In this document: positions 1 to 11,133 of the stretch, piece after piece
How the letters are laid out: each line of letters starts with the position of its first letter
Position numbering within the stretch: the first letter of the stretch is position 1
From: Halothiobacillus diazotrophicus
Lineage (GTDB): Bacteria > Pseudomonadota > Gammaproteobacteria > Halothiobacillales > Halothiobacillaceae
Direction of reading: 5' to 3'
Assembly: GCF_001663815.1 (NCBI RefSeq)
Contig: NZ_CP016027.1
Location: forward strand, 1,612,001 to 1,676,000
DNA length: 64,000 nucleotides
Translations under genes and position numbers: made by a program
The notes under the pieces: model-generated
The model's input: the letters and a program-made list of their open reading frames with translations, nothing else
Database searches by the model: none
What the model was told of the DNA's origin: nothing

Positions 1-842
1 ATGTCCCGCGCCATGCGAATGAAAGCCTTCTGCACCGCAGGCAACTCGGCGTCGCCGATTTCCACACCGAGATCGCCACGCGCGATCATGATGGCATCGG
101 AGGCCTGGATGATGTCCCGAATGCTGTCGATCGCTTCTGCGCGCTCGATCTTCGCCACGATGTGGGCCGTGCAACCCGCTTCCTGCAGCAATCGGCGAGC
201 TTCATGGATGTCCTCACCGGTGCGCGGGAAGGAGACGGCGATGTAATCGACACCGATCTGGGCTGCCGTCTTGATATCGTCGCGATCTTTTTCGGTGATC
301 GCGGGTGCCGACAAGCCGCCGCCCTGACGGTTGATCCCCTTGTTGTTGGACAACTCGCCGCCAACGACCACTTTCGTCTGAATCTTGTTGCCGACGACGC
401 TTTCGACCTGCAGCACGATCCGGCCATCGTCCAACAAGAGAATGTCACCCGGCTTCGAATCAGTGACCAATGCCTTGTAGGTGATACCGACGGCCTGCTC
501 ATCCCCGGCATCCCGATCCATATCGGCATCCAGCGTAAACATTGCACCATCGGCGAGTTCGACCTTGCCGGTCTTGAATCGATCGATACGAATCTTTGGC
601 CCCTGGAGGTCCCCCAGGATCGATACGAATCGCCCGTGCTTGCGTGCCGCTTCGCGGACCATGTCGGCACGGTTCTGATGATCGGCAGCCTTGCCGTGCG
701 AGAAGTTCAAGCGAACGACGTCCACACCGGCACGCACCAGTTCTTCGATGACTTGCGGATTGTCGCTTGCAGGCCCCAATGTCGCCACAATCTTGGTGCG
801 ACGCGTTGAAGACAAATAACCCGGCGTATTCGAGGGGTGCAT
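1..842 (-). CDS. pyk: Pyruvate kinase (C-terminal part lies outside the window)
   Basis: Converts phosphoenolpyruvate and ADP to pyruvate and ATP in the cytoplasm. About 280 N-terminal codons are present. They show the barrel start [12 protein letters not shown], then VRLNFSHG, then GDLQGPKIR, followed by the B domain, and finally the region ending in ARGDLGVEI next to the catalytic lysine segment. The remaining barrel and the allosteric domain are off the left edge. The ATG at 842 is only 9 bases downstream of the pgk stop, so it is the last visible gene of a tkt-gap-pgk-pyk operon. In autotrophs this enzyme drains fixed carbon to pyruvate. The family assignment is secure; which isozyme it is cannot be told. 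Confidence 0.95.
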   Translation of the reverse strand, partial: MHPSNTPGYLSSTRRTKIVATLGPASDNPQVIEELVRAGVDVVRLNFSHGKAADHQNRADMVREAARKHGRFVSILGDLQGPKIRIDRFKTGKVELADGAMFTLDADMDRDAGDEQAVGITYKALVTDSKPGDILLLDDGRIVLQVESVVGNKIQTKVVVGGELSNNKGINRQGGGLSAPAITEKDRDDIKTAAQIGVDYIAVSFPRTGEDIHEARRLLQEAGCTAHIVAKIERAEAIDSIRDIIQASDAIMIARGDLGVEIGDAELPAVQKAFIRMARD

Positions 843-851
843 GGGTATTCC

Positions 852-2051
852 TTAAGCTTTGGCGCGTTGTTCGAGGATGGCTACGGCAGGCAGGGTCTTA
901 CCCTCGAGATACTCGAGGAATGCACCGCCAGCGGTAGAGATATAGCTTACTTTATCGTAAATATCGTACTTCTGAATGGCCGCGATCGTATCGCCACCAC
1001 CCGCCAGCGTAAACGCACTCGTATTGGCGATCGCATCGGCGATCGTCTTGGTGCCTGCGCCGAATTGATCGTACTCGAACACGCCCACGGGACCGTTCCA
1101 CACGACCGTACCCGCCTTCATGATGATTTCGGCCAGCTCGTTGGCGGACTTGGGACCGATATCGAAGATCATGTCGTCATCGGCCACGCCGTCCACGGCC
1201 TTGAGAACGGCCGGGGTGTTTTCCTTGCCGGGCAGGAACGGGAGTTCGGTACCCACGACCACGTCGACGGCGACGGGAATCGTCGCACCGCGCGCACTCA
1301 TTTTCTCCATGAGCGAAGTTGCGGTCGGTACGAGATCGTCCTCGCACAGGGATTTACCCACATTGTGACCCGCCGCCTTGATGAAGGTATTGGCAATACC
1401 ACCGCCGACAACCAGCTGATCGACCTTCTCGGAAAGCGCCTCGAGGACGGTCAACTTGGTGGAGACTTTTGAGCCGCCGACGATGGCGACCATCGGACGC
1501 GCCGGATTGGCCAGCGCCTTGTCCAGGGCTTCGAGTTCTTCGGCGAGGAGAATGCCCGCACAGGCAACCGGTGCAAATTTGGCGATGCCGTGCGTGGACC
1601 CTTCAGCACGGTGGGCCGTACCGAAAGCGTCCATGACGAACACATCGCACAGCGCGGCATATTTCTTCGCAGTTTCGTCGACGTTCTTCTTTTCACCCAC
1701 ATTGAAGCGAACGTTTTCCAGCAGGACGACTTCACCCGGGGCCACGTCGAATCCACCATCGACCCAGTCCTTGATCAGTCGGACCTTCTGGCCCAGCTTG
1801 GCACTCATGTCGGCTGCTACGGGTGCCAGGGAGTTCTCTTCGGAATAGACGCCTTCTTCCGGACGCCCCAGATGCGAGGTCACCATGACTTTTGCGCCGG
1901 CCTTCACACAATGCTGAATCGTGGCCAGGGAGGCGGCGATACGCGCATCGGAAGTCACCTTGCCGTCTTTGACAGGCACGTTCAGATCTGCACGGATGAA
2001 GACATGCTTGCCCGCAAGATCCAGATCGGTCATACGAAGAAAATTAGCCAT
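852..2051 (-). CDS. pgk: Phosphoglycerate kinase
   Basis: Interconverts 3-phosphoglycerate and 1,3-bisphosphoglycerate. In the Calvin cycle it uses ATP in the reductive direction. The protein is 399 residues, normal for bacterial PGK. It carries the N-terminal substrate loop [21 protein letters not shown], the hinge segment [12 protein letters not shown], the nucleotide-site segment [15 protein letters not shown], and the C-terminal GGGDT. The ATG at 2051 has AGGAG about nine bases upstream. It lies between gap and pyk on the same strand, after a 147-base gap that contains two strong hairpins (listed separately). The full-length, intact family match makes this a confident call. Confidence 0.97.
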   Translation of the reverse strand: MANFLRMTDLDLAGKHVFIRADLNVPVKDGKVTSDARIAASLATIQHCVKAGAKVMVTSHLGRPEEGVYSEENSLAPVAADMSAKLGQKVRLIKDWVDGGFDVAPGEVVLLENVRFNVGEKKNVDETAKKYAALCDVFVMDAFGTAHRAEGSTHGIAKFAPVACAGILLAEELEALDKALANPARPMVAIVGGSKVSTKLTVLEALSEKVDQLVVGGGIANTFIKAAGHNVGKSLCEDDLVPTATSLMEKMSARGATIPVAVDVVVGTELPFLPGKENTPAVLKAVDGVADDDMIFDIGPKSANELAEIIMKAGTVVWNGPVGVFEYDQFGAGTKTIADAIANTSAFTLAGGGDTIAAIQKYDIYDKVSYISTAGGAFLEYLEGKTLPAVAILEQRAKA

Positions 2052-2081
2052 GGAATGAGCTCCTGAACAGTTTTGAAGTGG

Positions 2082-2154
2082 TTTGGTTTGCGGGGTCGCA
2101 AACCAAACGACTTACTGGAACGGAATAGGGCCGCGCTGTCAGGTAGGCGCGGCC
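2082..2154 (-). other. Two intercistronic hairpins between gap and pgk
   Basis: A perfect 12-base inverted repeat with a four-base loop occupies 2082-2109 (arms GTTTGGTTTGCG and CGCAAACCAAAC). A second GC stem lies at 2129-2154 (GGCCGCGC and GCGCGGCC). In the direction of transcription (minus) neither is followed by a U-run. They therefore look less like full terminators and more like mRNA-stability, processing or attenuation elements that would set the gap to pgk ratio. The structures are seen directly; the role is inferred. Confidence 0.6.
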
Positions 2155-2198
2155 TTTGGGGATCGGTCACGGAGCATTCCGGGACCGCCGTCTCCGGA

Positions 2199-3206
<1,008 letters not shown>

Positions 3207-3227
3207 TTACTCACACTTGAATTATTC

Positions 3228-3256
3228 AGGATCGGTGCACCATGGCGCCCGATCCT
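3228..3256 (-). other. Hairpin between tkt and gap
   Basis: Arms AGGATCGG (3228-3235) and CCGATCCT (3249-3256) pair perfectly, and the inner bases GTGC and GCGC extend the stem. A T-run follows on the plus strand only. For the minus-strand operon, the stem is preceded by A residues and followed by GAATAATT. It would therefore act as a processing or stability element, or as a terminator for any antisense transcript entering from the left. Confidence 0.5.
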
Positions 3257-3295
3257 TTTTTTATTTTGGCTTTCGCCGCTCGCTACGCGCCTGAC

Positions 3296-5284
3296 TTAGA
3301 GCAGGCTCTGCGCGGTCGCGACGACGTTGTCGACGGTGAAGCCGAACATCTTGAACAACTCGCCTGCCGGTGCAGACTCGCCGAACGTGTCGATCCCGAC
3401 GACCTTGCCGTCGAAGCCCACGTACTTGCCCCAGAAACCAGTCACGCCCGCCTCAACGGCGACGCGCGCACGGACAGACTTCGGCAGAACGGACTCGCGG
3501 TAGGCTTCGTCCTGGGCATCGAACACCTCGGTGCACGGCATGGAGACGACGCGAACCTTCTTGCCGGCCAGTTTCTCGGCGGCCGCAGTGGCCAAAGAGA
3601 CTTCGGAACCGGTCGCGATCAGGATCAGATCCGGTGTACCGTCGCAATCGCGCAGGATATAACCACCGCGGGCGATGTTGGCGATCTGCTCGGGTGTGCG
3701 CGGCTGGTGCGCCAGGTTCTGACGGGAGAAGATCAGGGTGCTGGGCGCATCGCGACGCAGGGCTGCCGCCTTCCAGGCCACGGCCGATTCGACCGCGTCA
3801 CAGGGACGCCAGGTGTTCATGCGCGGAATCATGCGCAGGGTGGCAATCTGCTCGACCGGCTGGTGGGTCGGGCCGTCTTCACCCAGACCGATGGAATCGT
3901 GGGTATAGACGAAGATCGAACCGATCTTCATCAGCGCCGCCATGCGAATCGCGTTACGGGCGTATTCTGAGAACATCAGGAAGGTCGCGGCGAACGGCAT
4001 GAAACCGCCATGCAGCACCATACCGTTCATGATCGCGGACATGCCGAACTCACGCACGCCGTAATGGATGTAGTTGGCGTCGCTCTCGGTCGCGGTCACG
4101 GCGCGGCAGCCTTTCCAGGTCGTCAGGTTGGACGGCGCCAGGTCGGCGGAACCGCCCACCAGTTCCGGCAGCATGCCGGCCAGTGCGGTGATGCTGTTCT
4201 GGGAAGCCTTGCGGGAAGCGATGGTTTCGCCCTTCGCGGCCACGTCCTGGATGAAGGCATCCATCTTGGCGGTGAAATCGGCAGGCAGTTCGCCAGCCAG
4301 ACGACGCTTCAGTTCGGCTGCTTCGGCCGGGTAATCCTTCGCGTAGGCTGCCATGGCGGCATTCCACTCGGCTTCCTGCTGGGCGCCCTTCTCGGTCGCA
4401 TCCCAGCCGGCATAGACTTCAGCCGGAATGACGAAGGGCTCGTGGTGCCAGCCCAGGTTTTCGCGGGTCGCCTTGACTTCGGCCTCGCCCAGTGCGGCAC
4501 CGTGGCAGTCGTGCGTACCACAGAGGTTCGGCGCACCGAAACCGATCACGGTCTTGGTGCAGATCAGGGTCGGCTTGTCGTTGACCGAGCGGGCTTCACG
4601 GATAGCCGCATCGATGGCTTCTGCATCATGACCGTCGACGTCGCGTACGACATGCCAGCCGTAGGCTTCGAAACGCTTGGGCGTATCGTCGGTGAACCAG
4701 CCTTCGACGTGACCGTCGATGGAGATACCGTTGTCGTCGTAGAACGCGATCAGCTTGCCCAGACCCAGCGTGCCCGCCAGCGAGCAGGCCTCATGGGAGA
4801 TCCCCTCCATCATGCAGCCATCGCCCAGGAAGCAGTAGGTGTAATGATCGACGATGTTGTGCCCCGGCTTGTTGAACTGGCCGGCCAGCATCTTTTCCGC
4901 CAGCGCGAAACCGACGGCATTGGTAATGCCCTGACCCAGCGGGCCCGTGGTGGTTTCCACGCCCGGGGTGTAGCCGTACTCCGGATGTCCCGGGGTCTTG
5001 GAGTGCAGCTGACGGAAGTTCTTGAGCTCATCCATCGGCAGTTCGTAGCCGGAGAGGTGCAGCAGAGAATAGATCAGCATCGAGCCATGACCGTTGGACA
5101 GGACGAACCGGTCCCGATCGGGCCATTGCGGGTTCTTGGGGTTGTGCTTGAGGTAACCGTTCCACAGAACCTCTGCGATGTCCGCCATACCCATCGGCGC
5201 GCCGGGATGTCCGGAATTTGCCTTTTGCACGGCGTCCATGCTCAGGGCACGGATCGCATTGGCCAGTTCTCTACGCGTAGACAT
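3296..5284 (-). CDS. tkt: Transketolase
   Basis: Thiamine-diphosphate enzyme that moves two-carbon units between sugar phosphates; in the Calvin cycle it helps regenerate ribulose 5-phosphate. The protein is about 662 residues. It shows the N-terminal [15 protein letters not shown], the ThDP/Mg motif GDGCMMEG with its downstream asparagine (YDDNGIS), the pyrimidine-domain [15 protein letters not shown], and the C-terminal regulatory-like domain. I chose the ATG at 5284 because GGAG sits about six bases upstream. The longer GTG start at 5296 would place that ribosome site inside the gene. First visible gene of the minus-strand carbon-fixation cluster. Confidence 0.97.
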   Translation of the reverse strand: MSTRRELANAIRALSMDAVQKANSGHPGAPMGMADIAEVLWNGYLKHNPKNPQWPDRDRFVLSNGHGSMLIYSLLHLSGYELPMDELKNFRQLHSKTPGHPEYGYTPGVETTTGPLGQGITNAVGFALAEKMLAGQFNKPGHNIVDHYTYCFLGDGCMMEGISHEACSLAGTLGLGKLIAFYDDNGISIDGHVEGWFTDDTPKRFEAYGWHVVRDVDGHDAEAIDAAIREARSVNDKPTLICTKTVIGFGAPNLCGTHDCHGAALGEAEVKATRENLGWHHEPFVIPAEVYAGWDATEKGAQQEAEWNAAMAAYAKDYPAEAAELKRRLAGELPADFTAKMDAFIQDVAAKGETIASRKASQNSITALAGMLPELVGGSADLAPSNLTTWKGCRAVTATESDANYIHYGVREFGMSAIMNGMVLHGGFMPFAATFLMFSEYARNAIRMAALMKIGSIFVYTHDSIGLGEDGPTHQPVEQIATLRMIPRMNTWRPCDAVESAVAWKAAALRRDAPSTLIFSRQNLAHQPRTPEQIANIARGGYILRDCDGTPDLILIATGSEVSLATAAAEKLAGKKVRVVSMPCTEVFDAQDEAYRESVLPKSVRARVAVEAGVTGFWGKYVGFDGKVVGIDTFGESAPAGELFKMFGFTVDNVVATAQSLL

Positions 5285-5373
5285 AAGTCTCTCCACAGTG
5301 AAGTTTCAAAGGTAAATAAAATCGGCAGAACCGGCCCTGCCCTCTGATCACGGGCAAGACCAAAACGGCTCTT

Positions 5374-5402
5374 TCTGTATTCAAAACTTTTTCCATTGTC
5401 AC
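5374..5402 (-). promoter_or_regulatory. Candidate sigma-70 promoter for the tkt operon
   Basis: On the minus strand GTGACA (5397-5402) and TACAGA (5374-5379) are separated by exactly 17 bases, about 90 bases upstream of the tkt ATG. The -35 box matches well and the -10 box only moderately. No clear CbbR (LysR-type) operator was recognised in the 206-base gap. Confidence 0.3.
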
Positions 5403-5490
5403 CGCAAACGGCCCGAATGGCAACCAAGCCCGATGCCCACATTTCATGAGGAATTGCGCCTGCGGCCATTTCCCATAAGCAGACAGGGCC

Positions 5491-6045
5491 TCACGGCCGC
5501 CACTTGATCGAGCACCCAATCGACGGCCATTGCTCGGCTGGCCCGACCCCAGTTTCCGCGACGATTTTCATGGCTTCGAACAGCTCTCTCGGCGCCTCGG
5601 GAAGTGACTGACGACCGGAGGCATCCAGTCGTCCCCGGTATTGCAGCCGCAGGTCTGCGTTGTAGCCGAAGAAGTCCGGCGTACACACGGCACCATAAGC
5701 CTTGGCAACCATTTGAGTCTCATCGATCAGATAGGGAAAGTCGAACCCGTATTCCCGAGCCACTCGGCGCATGTGTTCGGGCCGATCCTCCGGGTAGTCG
5801 GTTGGATCGTTCGACATGATCGCAACGCTATTCACCCCCAGATCTTTCAGATCGCGCGTATCCCGCACGATGCGATCCAGCACGGCCTGAACATAGGGGC
5901 AATGATTGCAGATGAACATCACGAGCAACCCCCGGGGGCCGCGCAAATCCGATAGCTGCCACATCCGGCCGCTTTCGGCATCCGGGAGGATAAAATCGGG
6001 GGCCGGATGATTAAATTCGCCTATAGGGGTTGCAATACTTACCAT
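5491..6045 (-). CDS. Thioredoxin-fold (AhpC/TSA-like) protein with CNHCPYV motif
   Basis: A 184-residue cytoplasmic thioredoxin-fold protein with no signal peptide. The redox motif CNHCPYV lies near residue 47 and follows LSDLRGPRGLLVMFI. A conserved peroxiredoxin-like block (SNDPTDYPEDRPEHM, then GFDFPYLIDE and AVCTPDFFGYN) follows. This fits the widespread family annotated as thioredoxin-family or redoxin-domain protein, whose electron donor and substrate are not established. The ATG at 6045 has CGGAG upstream. It stands alone on the minus strand between the tkt promoter region and a divergent binding-protein gene. Confidence 0.85.
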   Translation of the reverse strand: MVSIATPIGEFNHPAPDFILPDAESGRMWQLSDLRGPRGLLVMFICNHCPYVQAVLDRIVRDTRDLKDLGVNSVAIMSNDPTDYPEDRPEHMRRVAREYGFDFPYLIDETQMVAKAYGAVCTPDFFGYNADLRLQYRGRLDASGRQSLPEAPRELFEAMKIVAETGVGPAEQWPSIGCSIKWRP

Positions 6046-6285
6046 TGGACAAGCTCCGGATTTTAATTTTTAGTGGCGCAGCAGGACACGGGCGCGCAGG
6101 TAGCGCAGGGCGAAGCATCTCTCGCCGACCATCTCGCTCAATCACACAGGAAGAAATTACAGAAATAGCGTAGACGCCGCCAAGCTTTACTGTCGCAGCC
6201 GGCACACCGCGGCATACCAAGGACAGATCGAGATCAACGGACGTCAAATCGAGAATAGAACCAAAATAAAACCAAGGAAACCACC

Positions 6286-7131
6286 ATGCGGATCATGTTT
6301 TTCAACCGCCACACCGGCGCATCGCGCCGAGCCGGGGCAACACTCAAGATCGCCGCACTGCTGTCCGGCCTGTTCTTCTCCCTACTCGCCTCCGGCGCAG
6401 AAGCCGCGCTCAAGTTTGCCATCCCGCCCTTCCTGCCGCAGGCCGAGGAGGAGCATGTTTTCGCGCCTCTGGTAGAACACCTGAGCAAGCAAATCGGCAC
6501 CCCCATGGAAATCGTGACCTTCCCCAACTTCCTCGCTTTCTGGCAGGCCACGCGGACCGGCTCCCCCTTCGATATCGCCCTCGACTCCGCCCCCGTCAGC
6601 GACTTCCGGGTTCAAAGACAACACTGGCACATCATCGCCAAACTCAATGGCACCGTGACCCAATCCCTGGTGACCGGCCCCAAGGAAGTCATCCTCGATC
6701 CGGCCGAGCTCATCAACAAGAAAATAGCCGTCCAGCCCACGCCATCCGTCAGCGCTCTGACCCTCTATCAACTGTTCCCCAATCCCGTTCAGCAACCCAT
6801 ACTGGTCTTCAAGGACTCCAACCGGGAAGCCGCCGAAGCTGCGCTCTCAGGTGAAGTCGCCGCAGCGATCATCCCAACCCCGATTGCCGCGGGCTACCCG
6901 TCGCTCAATCTGGTCACCACGACCAAACCGATCCCATTCCTCGCCGTGAGCGTGAGTCCGGACGTCCCGGCATCGGTCGTCAGCGCGCTACGAAAGGCGC
7001 TTATCGATCTGGACACGACACCGCAAGGGAAAGAACTGCTCAAACAATCCCAGCTTCGTGCCTTCGAAACGGCCAACGACCGCGAATATGCCGGCGACAG
7101 CAAGCTGCTCGAGGGCACCTTCGGCTATTGA
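6286..7131 (+). CDS. PhnD-like periplasmic substrate-binding protein (orphan)
   Basis: A 281-residue exported binding protein of the phosphate/phosphite/phosphonate type (PhnD-like). The N-terminal signal peptide spans about residues 1-41 and ends in LLASGAEAA. The mature part begins LKFAIPPFLPQAEEEHVFAPLVEHLSKQIG, as in this family, then has FDIALDSAPVSDF and the domain-closing LINKKIAVQPTPSVSAL. AAGGAAA precedes the ATG. No permease or ATPase gene is next to it, so it may serve a transporter encoded elsewhere or act as a sensor partner. The ligand cannot be read from the sequence. Confidence 0.75.
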   Translation: MRIMFFNRHTGASRRAGATLKIAALLSGLFFSLLASGAEAALKFAIPPFLPQAEEEHVFAPLVEHLSKQIGTPMEIVTFPNFLAFWQATRTGSPFDIALDSAPVSDFRVQRQHWHIIAKLNGTVTQSLVTGPKEVILDPAELINKKIAVQPTPSVSALTLYQLFPNPVQQPILVFKDSNREAAEAALSGEVAAAIIPTPIAAGYPSLNLVTTTKPIPFLAVSVSPDVPASVVSALRKALIDLDTTPQGKELLKQSQLRAFETANDREYAGDSKLLEGTFGY

Positions 7132-7139
7132 TCGACACA

Positions 7140-7179
7140 CAGGCCGGGTGATGTTCGCCAAAAAACATCTCCGGGCCTG
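7140..7179 (+). other. Long imperfect hairpin upstream of metK
   Basis: CAGGCC-GGGTGATGTT and AACATCTCCGGGCCTG form a 15-16 base imperfect stem with an A-rich loop, directly after the stop of the binding-protein gene and about 65 bases before metK. No U-run follows. It may end or process the upstream transcript, or form part of the metK leader. Confidence 0.4.
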
Positions 7180-7244
7180 CTAGACTTCGCGAATCGCGAC
7201 CCGGCATAACGGGCGCCCTTCAACTGCCCAAGGACCACAGAATC

Positions 7245-8417
7245 ATGAGCGCGCACAGCGATCACACCCATCTCTTTACCTCCGAATCCGTCGCCGAAGG
7301 CCACCCCGACAAAATCGCAGACCAGATCAGCGACGCCGTTCTGGATGCCATCCTGAGAAAGGACCCCAAGGCACGCGTTGCCTGCGAGACGCTGGTCAAG
7401 ACCGGGTTTGTCGTCCTGGCAGGCGAGGTGACGACATCGGCCTGGGTCGATGTGGATGAGCTGGTGCGGCGCGTCATCGTCGATATCGGTTACGACAGCT
7501 CCGACCTCGGGTTCGACGGCCGAACCTGCGGCGTGCTGAATGCGATCGGCAAGCAGTCGTCGGACATCGCCCAGGGCGTGGACCGCCTGGTAGCCGAAGA
7601 ACAAGGGGCCGGGGACCAGGGCCTGATGTTCGGTTACGCCACCAACGAAACGGACGTGCTGATGCCCGCGCCGATCACTTACGCACATCGCCTGGTTCAA
7701 CGTCAGGCGGAAGTGCGCAAGAGTGGCGAGCTGTCCTGGCTGCGCCCGGACGCCAAATCCCAGGTCACCTTCCGCTATCGAAACGGCAAACCCGTCGGCA
7801 TCGATGCGGTCGTCCTGTCGACGCAGCACGCACCGGGTGTCGATCAATCGATGCTCCACGAAGCCGTGATGGAAACCATCATCAAACCGACCTTGCCCGC
7901 CGAATGGCTGGACGAACAGACCAAGTACCATATCAACCCAACGGGTATCTTCGTCATCGGCGGCCCGGTCGGCGACTGTGGTCTGACCGGACGCAAGATC
8001 ATCGTCGATACCTACGGCGGCATGGCACGCCATGGCGGGGGTGCCTTCTCCGGCAAGGATCCGTCGAAGGTCGACCGCTCGGCCGCCTACGCCGGTCGGT
8101 ATGTCGCCAAGAACATCGTGGCTGCCGGGCTGGCCGATCGCTGCGAAATCCAGGTTTCCTACGCCATCGGCGTGGCCGAGCCCACCTCGATCAGCATCGA
8201 TACTTTCGGCACCGGAAAGATCCCCGATCACCGGATCCGCGATCTGGTCCGCACGCATTTCGACCTGCGCCCCTACGGCATCGTCAAGATGCTCGACCTG
8301 ATCCGGCCGATCTACCAGAAAACGGCAGCCTACGGTCATTTCGGCCGCGAAGACGCCGACTTCACCTGGGAGCGCACCGACAAGGCCGACGCCCTGCGGG
8401 CGGACGCCGGTCTCTAA
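7245..8417 (+). CDS. metK: S-adenosylmethionine synthetase
   Basis: Makes S-adenosylmethionine from methionine and ATP. The protein is 390 residues, the usual length. It has the ATP motif [20 protein letters not shown], the flexible-loop region [15 protein letters not shown], the substrate segment [23 protein letters not shown], and the phosphate-binding [19 protein letters not shown]. The ATG at 7245 has AAGGA upstream. It is the first gene of a SAM-cycle group metK-ahcY-metF. The 213-base gap before ahcY holds an independent promoter and riboswitch, so metK is likely transcribed separately. Confidence 0.98.
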   Translation: MSAHSDHTHLFTSESVAEGHPDKIADQISDAVLDAILRKDPKARVACETLVKTGFVVLAGEVTTSAWVDVDELVRRVIVDIGYDSSDLGFDGRTCGVLNAIGKQSSDIAQGVDRLVAEEQGAGDQGLMFGYATNETDVLMPAPITYAHRLVQRQAEVRKSGELSWLRPDAKSQVTFRYRNGKPVGIDAVVLSTQHAPGVDQSMLHEAVMETIIKPTLPAEWLDEQTKYHINPTGIFVIGGPVGDCGLTGRKIIVDTYGGMARHGGGAFSGKDPSKVDRSAAYAGRYVAKNIVAAGLADRCEIQVSYAIGVAEPTSISIDTFGTGKIPDHRIRDLVRTHFDLRPYGIVKMLDLIRPIYQKTAAYGHFGREDADFTWERTDKADALRADAGL

Positions 8418-8483
8418 CCCGGTTCGCAATCGACATCCGCAGCACAGCCGAACCCAAACCCGCGAACACGACGAGTTTTCGGC

Positions 8484-8489
8484 TATAAT
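8484..8489 (+). promoter_or_regulatory. -10 box of the ahcY promoter
   Basis: A consensus TATAAT lies 12-15 bases before the first stem of the SAH riboswitch, the right place for transcription to begin at the aptamer. The -35 region is poor (CGCGAA at 17-base spacing), so an activator or an extended contact is possible. Confidence 0.5.
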
Positions 8490-8502
8490 CGCAGCCGCTG
8501 TG

Positions 8503-8583
8503 CACCCCAAGGAGCGCTGCAACCCGGTCCCGACGACCGGATCAGGCTTGGGGCGCAAGACTCATGAATTCAACGGCGCTCTC
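8503..8583 (+). promoter_or_regulatory. SAH riboswitch (ahcY leader aptamer)
   Basis: The leader matches the SAH riboswitch class. P1 forms from CCCCAAG (8505-8511) and CTTGGGG (8547-8553). The conserved core GGAGCGCTGCAA covers 8511-8522. A side hairpin forms from CCGGTC (8524-8529) and GACCGG (8535-8540), followed by CAGGCTTGGG. The downstream AACGGCGCTC (8572-8581) pairs through GCGCTC with GAGCGC (8512-8517) to make the class-defining pseudoknot. A GCCCG/CGGGC hairpin at 8591-8605 may be the expression platform. In this class SAH binding turns on ahcY, so the toxic by-product induces its own removal. Confidence 0.93.
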
Positions 8584-8630
8584 AAATCCTGCCCGCCCGG
8601 CGGGCTATTGACACCGATTCCACTGAGGAC

Positions 8631-10046
8631 ATGAGCATGCAAAATCCGCAACCCAACACCCTGAACGATTACCGCGTCGCCGACATCAGCCTGGCCGACT
8701 ACGGCCGCCGCGAAATCCGCATCGCCGAGCGCGAAATGCCGGCCCTGATGGCGATCCGCGCCAAATACCGCGCCAGCCAGCCCCTGAAGGGCGCCCGTAT
8801 CGTCGGCTCGCTGCACATGACCATCCAGACGGCCGTACTGATCGAGACCCTCGTGGATCTCGGCGCCAGCGTGCGCTGGTCCTCCTGCAACATTTTTTCC
8901 ACTCAGGACCATGCGGCCGCCGCCATTGCCGCCGCCGGCATTCCCGTCTTCGCCTGGAAGGGTGAGACGGAGGAAGAGTACTGGTGGTGCCTCGAGCAGA
9001 CGATCCAGGGTCCCGATGGCTGGAAGCCGAACATGCTGCTGGACGACGGCGGCGACCTCACCGGCGTCATGCACGATAAATTCCCGCACCTGCTCGATGA
9101 CGTCCATGGCGTTTCCGAGGAGACCACCACCGGCGTGCATCGCCTGATCGACATGTTGAAGGCCGGCACGCTCAAGGTACCCGCCATCAACGTCAACGAC
9201 TCGGTCACCAAGAGCAAGAACGACAACAAGTACGGTTGCCGCCACTCGTTGAACGATGCCATCAAGCGCGCTACGGATCACCTGCTGTCCGGCAAGCAGG
9301 CCCTGGTCATCGGTTATGGCGACGTGGGCAAGGGTTCCTCGGCCTCCCTGCGTCAGGAAGGCATGATCGTCAAGGTCGCCGAAATCGATCCGATCTGCGC
9401 CATGCAGGCCTGCATGGACGGCTACGAGGTGGTTTCGCCCTACCTCAATGGCCAAAATACCGGTAGCGACGACTGCGTGGATCGTGCCCTGCTCGGCAAG
9501 ATCGACCTGATCGTCACCACCACGGGCAACGTCAATGTCTGCGATGCGCCCATGCTCAAGGCGCTCAAGAAAGGGGCCGTCGTCAGCAACATCGGTCACT
9601 TCGACAACGAAATCGATACCGCCTTCATGCGCGCCCACTGGGCCTGGGAGGAAGTGAAGCCCCAGGTGCACAAGGTCTATCGCGACACACCGGCCGGCCA
9701 GTCGCCGAACCTGGATAGCGACGATTACCTGATCCTGCTGTCCGAAGGGCGTCTCGTGAACCTGGGCAACGCCACCGGACACCCCAGCCGGATCATGGAC
9801 GGCTCCTTCGCCAACCAGGTCCTGGCCCAGATCCATCTGTTCACCGCGGGCTTCGCCCATCTGCCGATGGAACAGCGCGCCGACCGGATCGGCGTCGAAA
9901 TCCTGCCCAAGGCACTGGACGAGGAAGTGGCCCGATACATGGTGCAGGGTTTTGGCGGCGTCCTGACCCAGATGACGCCGAAACAGGCCCAGTATCTCGG
10001 CGTGCCGGTCGAAGGCCCGTACAAGGCCGACAGCTACCGCTACTGA
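8631..10046 (+). CDS. ahcY: S-adenosylhomocysteine hydrolase
   Basis: NAD-dependent enzyme that splits S-adenosylhomocysteine into adenosine and homocysteine, relieving product inhibition of methyltransferases. It has 471 residues, the long bacterial form. Visible features are the N-terminal [33 protein letters not shown], the catalytic-region [21 protein letters not shown], the NAD Rossmann motif [16 protein letters not shown], and the C-terminal KADSYRY. TGAGGA precedes the ATG at 8631. A SAH riboswitch controls the transcript. metF follows after 17 bases, so the two are probably co-transcribed and link SAH recycling to methyl supply. Confidence 0.98.
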   Translation: MSMQNPQPNTLNDYRVADISLADYGRREIRIAEREMPALMAIRAKYRASQPLKGARIVGSLHMTIQTAVLIETLVDLGASVRWSSCNIFSTQDHAAAAIAAAGIPVFAWKGETEEEYWWCLEQTIQGPDGWKPNMLLDDGGDLTGVMHDKFPHLLDDVHGVSEETTTGVHRLIDMLKAGTLKVPAINVNDSVTKSKNDNKYGCRHSLNDAIKRATDHLLSGKQALVIGYGDVGKGSSASLRQEGMIVKVAEIDPICAMQACMDGYEVVSPYLNGQNTGSDDCVDRALLGKIDLIVTTTGNVNVCDAPMLKALKKGAVVSNIGHFDNEIDTAFMRAHWAWEEVKPQVHKVYRDTPAGQSPNLDSDDYLILLSEGRLVNLGNATGHPSRIMDGSFANQVLAQIHLFTAGFAHLPMEQRADRIGVEILPKALDEEVARYMVQGFGGVLTQMTPKQAQYLGVPVEGPYKADSYRY

Positions 10047-10063
10047 GCGGGCAGGAAATCGTC

Positions 10064-10915
10064 ATGCACATCCCCATTTCCTGTGAGTTCTTCCCCCCCA
10101 AGTCCGACGAGGGGGCCGCCAAACTGCGCGCGATTCACCTGCGCCTGGCCGAGACGCTCAAGCCGGAATACTTTTCGGTCACCTACGGTGCCGGAGGCTC
10201 CACCCAGGAGCGCACCTTCACAACGGTCCGCGAGATACAGATGGCGTCCAGCGTTCCGGCCGCCCCGCATCTTTCCTGCATCGGTTCGACCCGGGCGGGT
10301 ATTGCGGACATCCTCGATCAGTACCGCGCACTGGACATCCGCCGCATCGTCGCCCTCCGTGGCGACCTGCCCTCCGGCATGCGCGACCCGGGGGATTTCC
10401 GCTACGCCAACGAACTCGTGGCCTTCATCCGCGAACATGCGGGCGACTGGTTTCACATCGAGGTGGCCGCCTATCCGGAGTTTCATCCGCAGGCGCCCAA
10501 CGCCACGGCAGACCTGGAACACTTCAAGCGCAAGGTCGATGCCGGTGCGAACGGAGCAATCACGCAGTACTTCTACTCGATCGAGGCCTACAGCCGCTTC
10601 GTGGATGACTGTGAACGCCTGCAGATCGACATCCCGATCGTCCCCGGCCTGATGCCCATCAGCAACTACACCCAGCTTGCCCGGTTCTCGGATGCCTGCG
10701 GCGCCGACCTGCCCCGCTGGCTGCGCAAGCGGCTGGAAGCCTTCGGCGACGACATGGACAGCCTGCGGGCCTTCGGCCACGACGTCGTCGTCGAACTCAC
10801 CGCAGACCTCATCTCCGCCGGCGCACCCGGCCTGCATTTCTACACCATGAATCAGGCCGACTCGATCATCGCGCTCTGCCGCGATGCCGGCGCCCAGCCA
10901 AGCCACAACGGCTGA
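10064..10915 (+). CDS. metF: 5,10-methylenetetrahydrofolate reductase
   Basis: FAD enzyme that reduces methylenetetrahydrofolate to methyltetrahydrofolate, the methyl donor for methionine synthesis. The protein has 283 residues. It begins with the family signature ISCEFFPPKSDEGAAKL and continues with FSVTYGAGGSTQERT, the flavin-site DIRRIVALRGDLP, GANGAITQYFYSIEAY, and VPGLMPISNYTQLARFSDACGA. It sits 17 bases behind ahcY and has AGGAAA before the ATG, so it probably shares the SAH-responsive transcript. No methionine synthase gene is in the window. Confidence 0.97.
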   Translation: MHIPISCEFFPPKSDEGAAKLRAIHLRLAETLKPEYFSVTYGAGGSTQERTFTTVREIQMASSVPAAPHLSCIGSTRAGIADILDQYRALDIRRIVALRGDLPSGMRDPGDFRYANELVAFIREHAGDWFHIEVAAYPEFHPQAPNATADLEHFKRKVDAGANGAITQYFYSIEAYSRFVDDCERLQIDIPIVPGLMPISNYTQLARFSDACGADLPRWLRKRLEAFGDDMDSLRAFGHDVVVELTADLISAGAPGLHFYTMNQADSIIALCRDAGAQPSHNG

Positions 10916-11133
10916 ACGCCCGCCACACGGGGCAGTTCAGCCTCATACGCTTCCCGGATCACGGTATCAGCGTCCATTCGGGAAGCCGCCCCCCCTCGAC
11001 TTGATGCGTCAGGCTAACAGTCCGCCGACCCATGCAACGATCATGGCGGTCCGCGACCTTCAGTGATAATGTCATTGACCGACCCGATACTGCAGCAGGA
11101 ATCGAATTAACGACATAACAGGAGTTCAGCGTC

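Noticed and set aside
3228-3264. Rho-independent terminator on the plus strand
   Set aside because: The T-run is on the plus strand but both flanking genes are on the minus strand; kept as an intercistronic hairpin instead of a gene-ending terminator.
7125-8558. Long minus-strand open frame over metK and the ahcY leader
   Set aside because: It runs through the metK coding region and the SAH riboswitch in antisense; it has no recognisable domain and no ribosome site.
8562-9860. Minus-strand open frame opposite ahcY
   Set aside because: Low-complexity antisense translation of a highly conserved gene.
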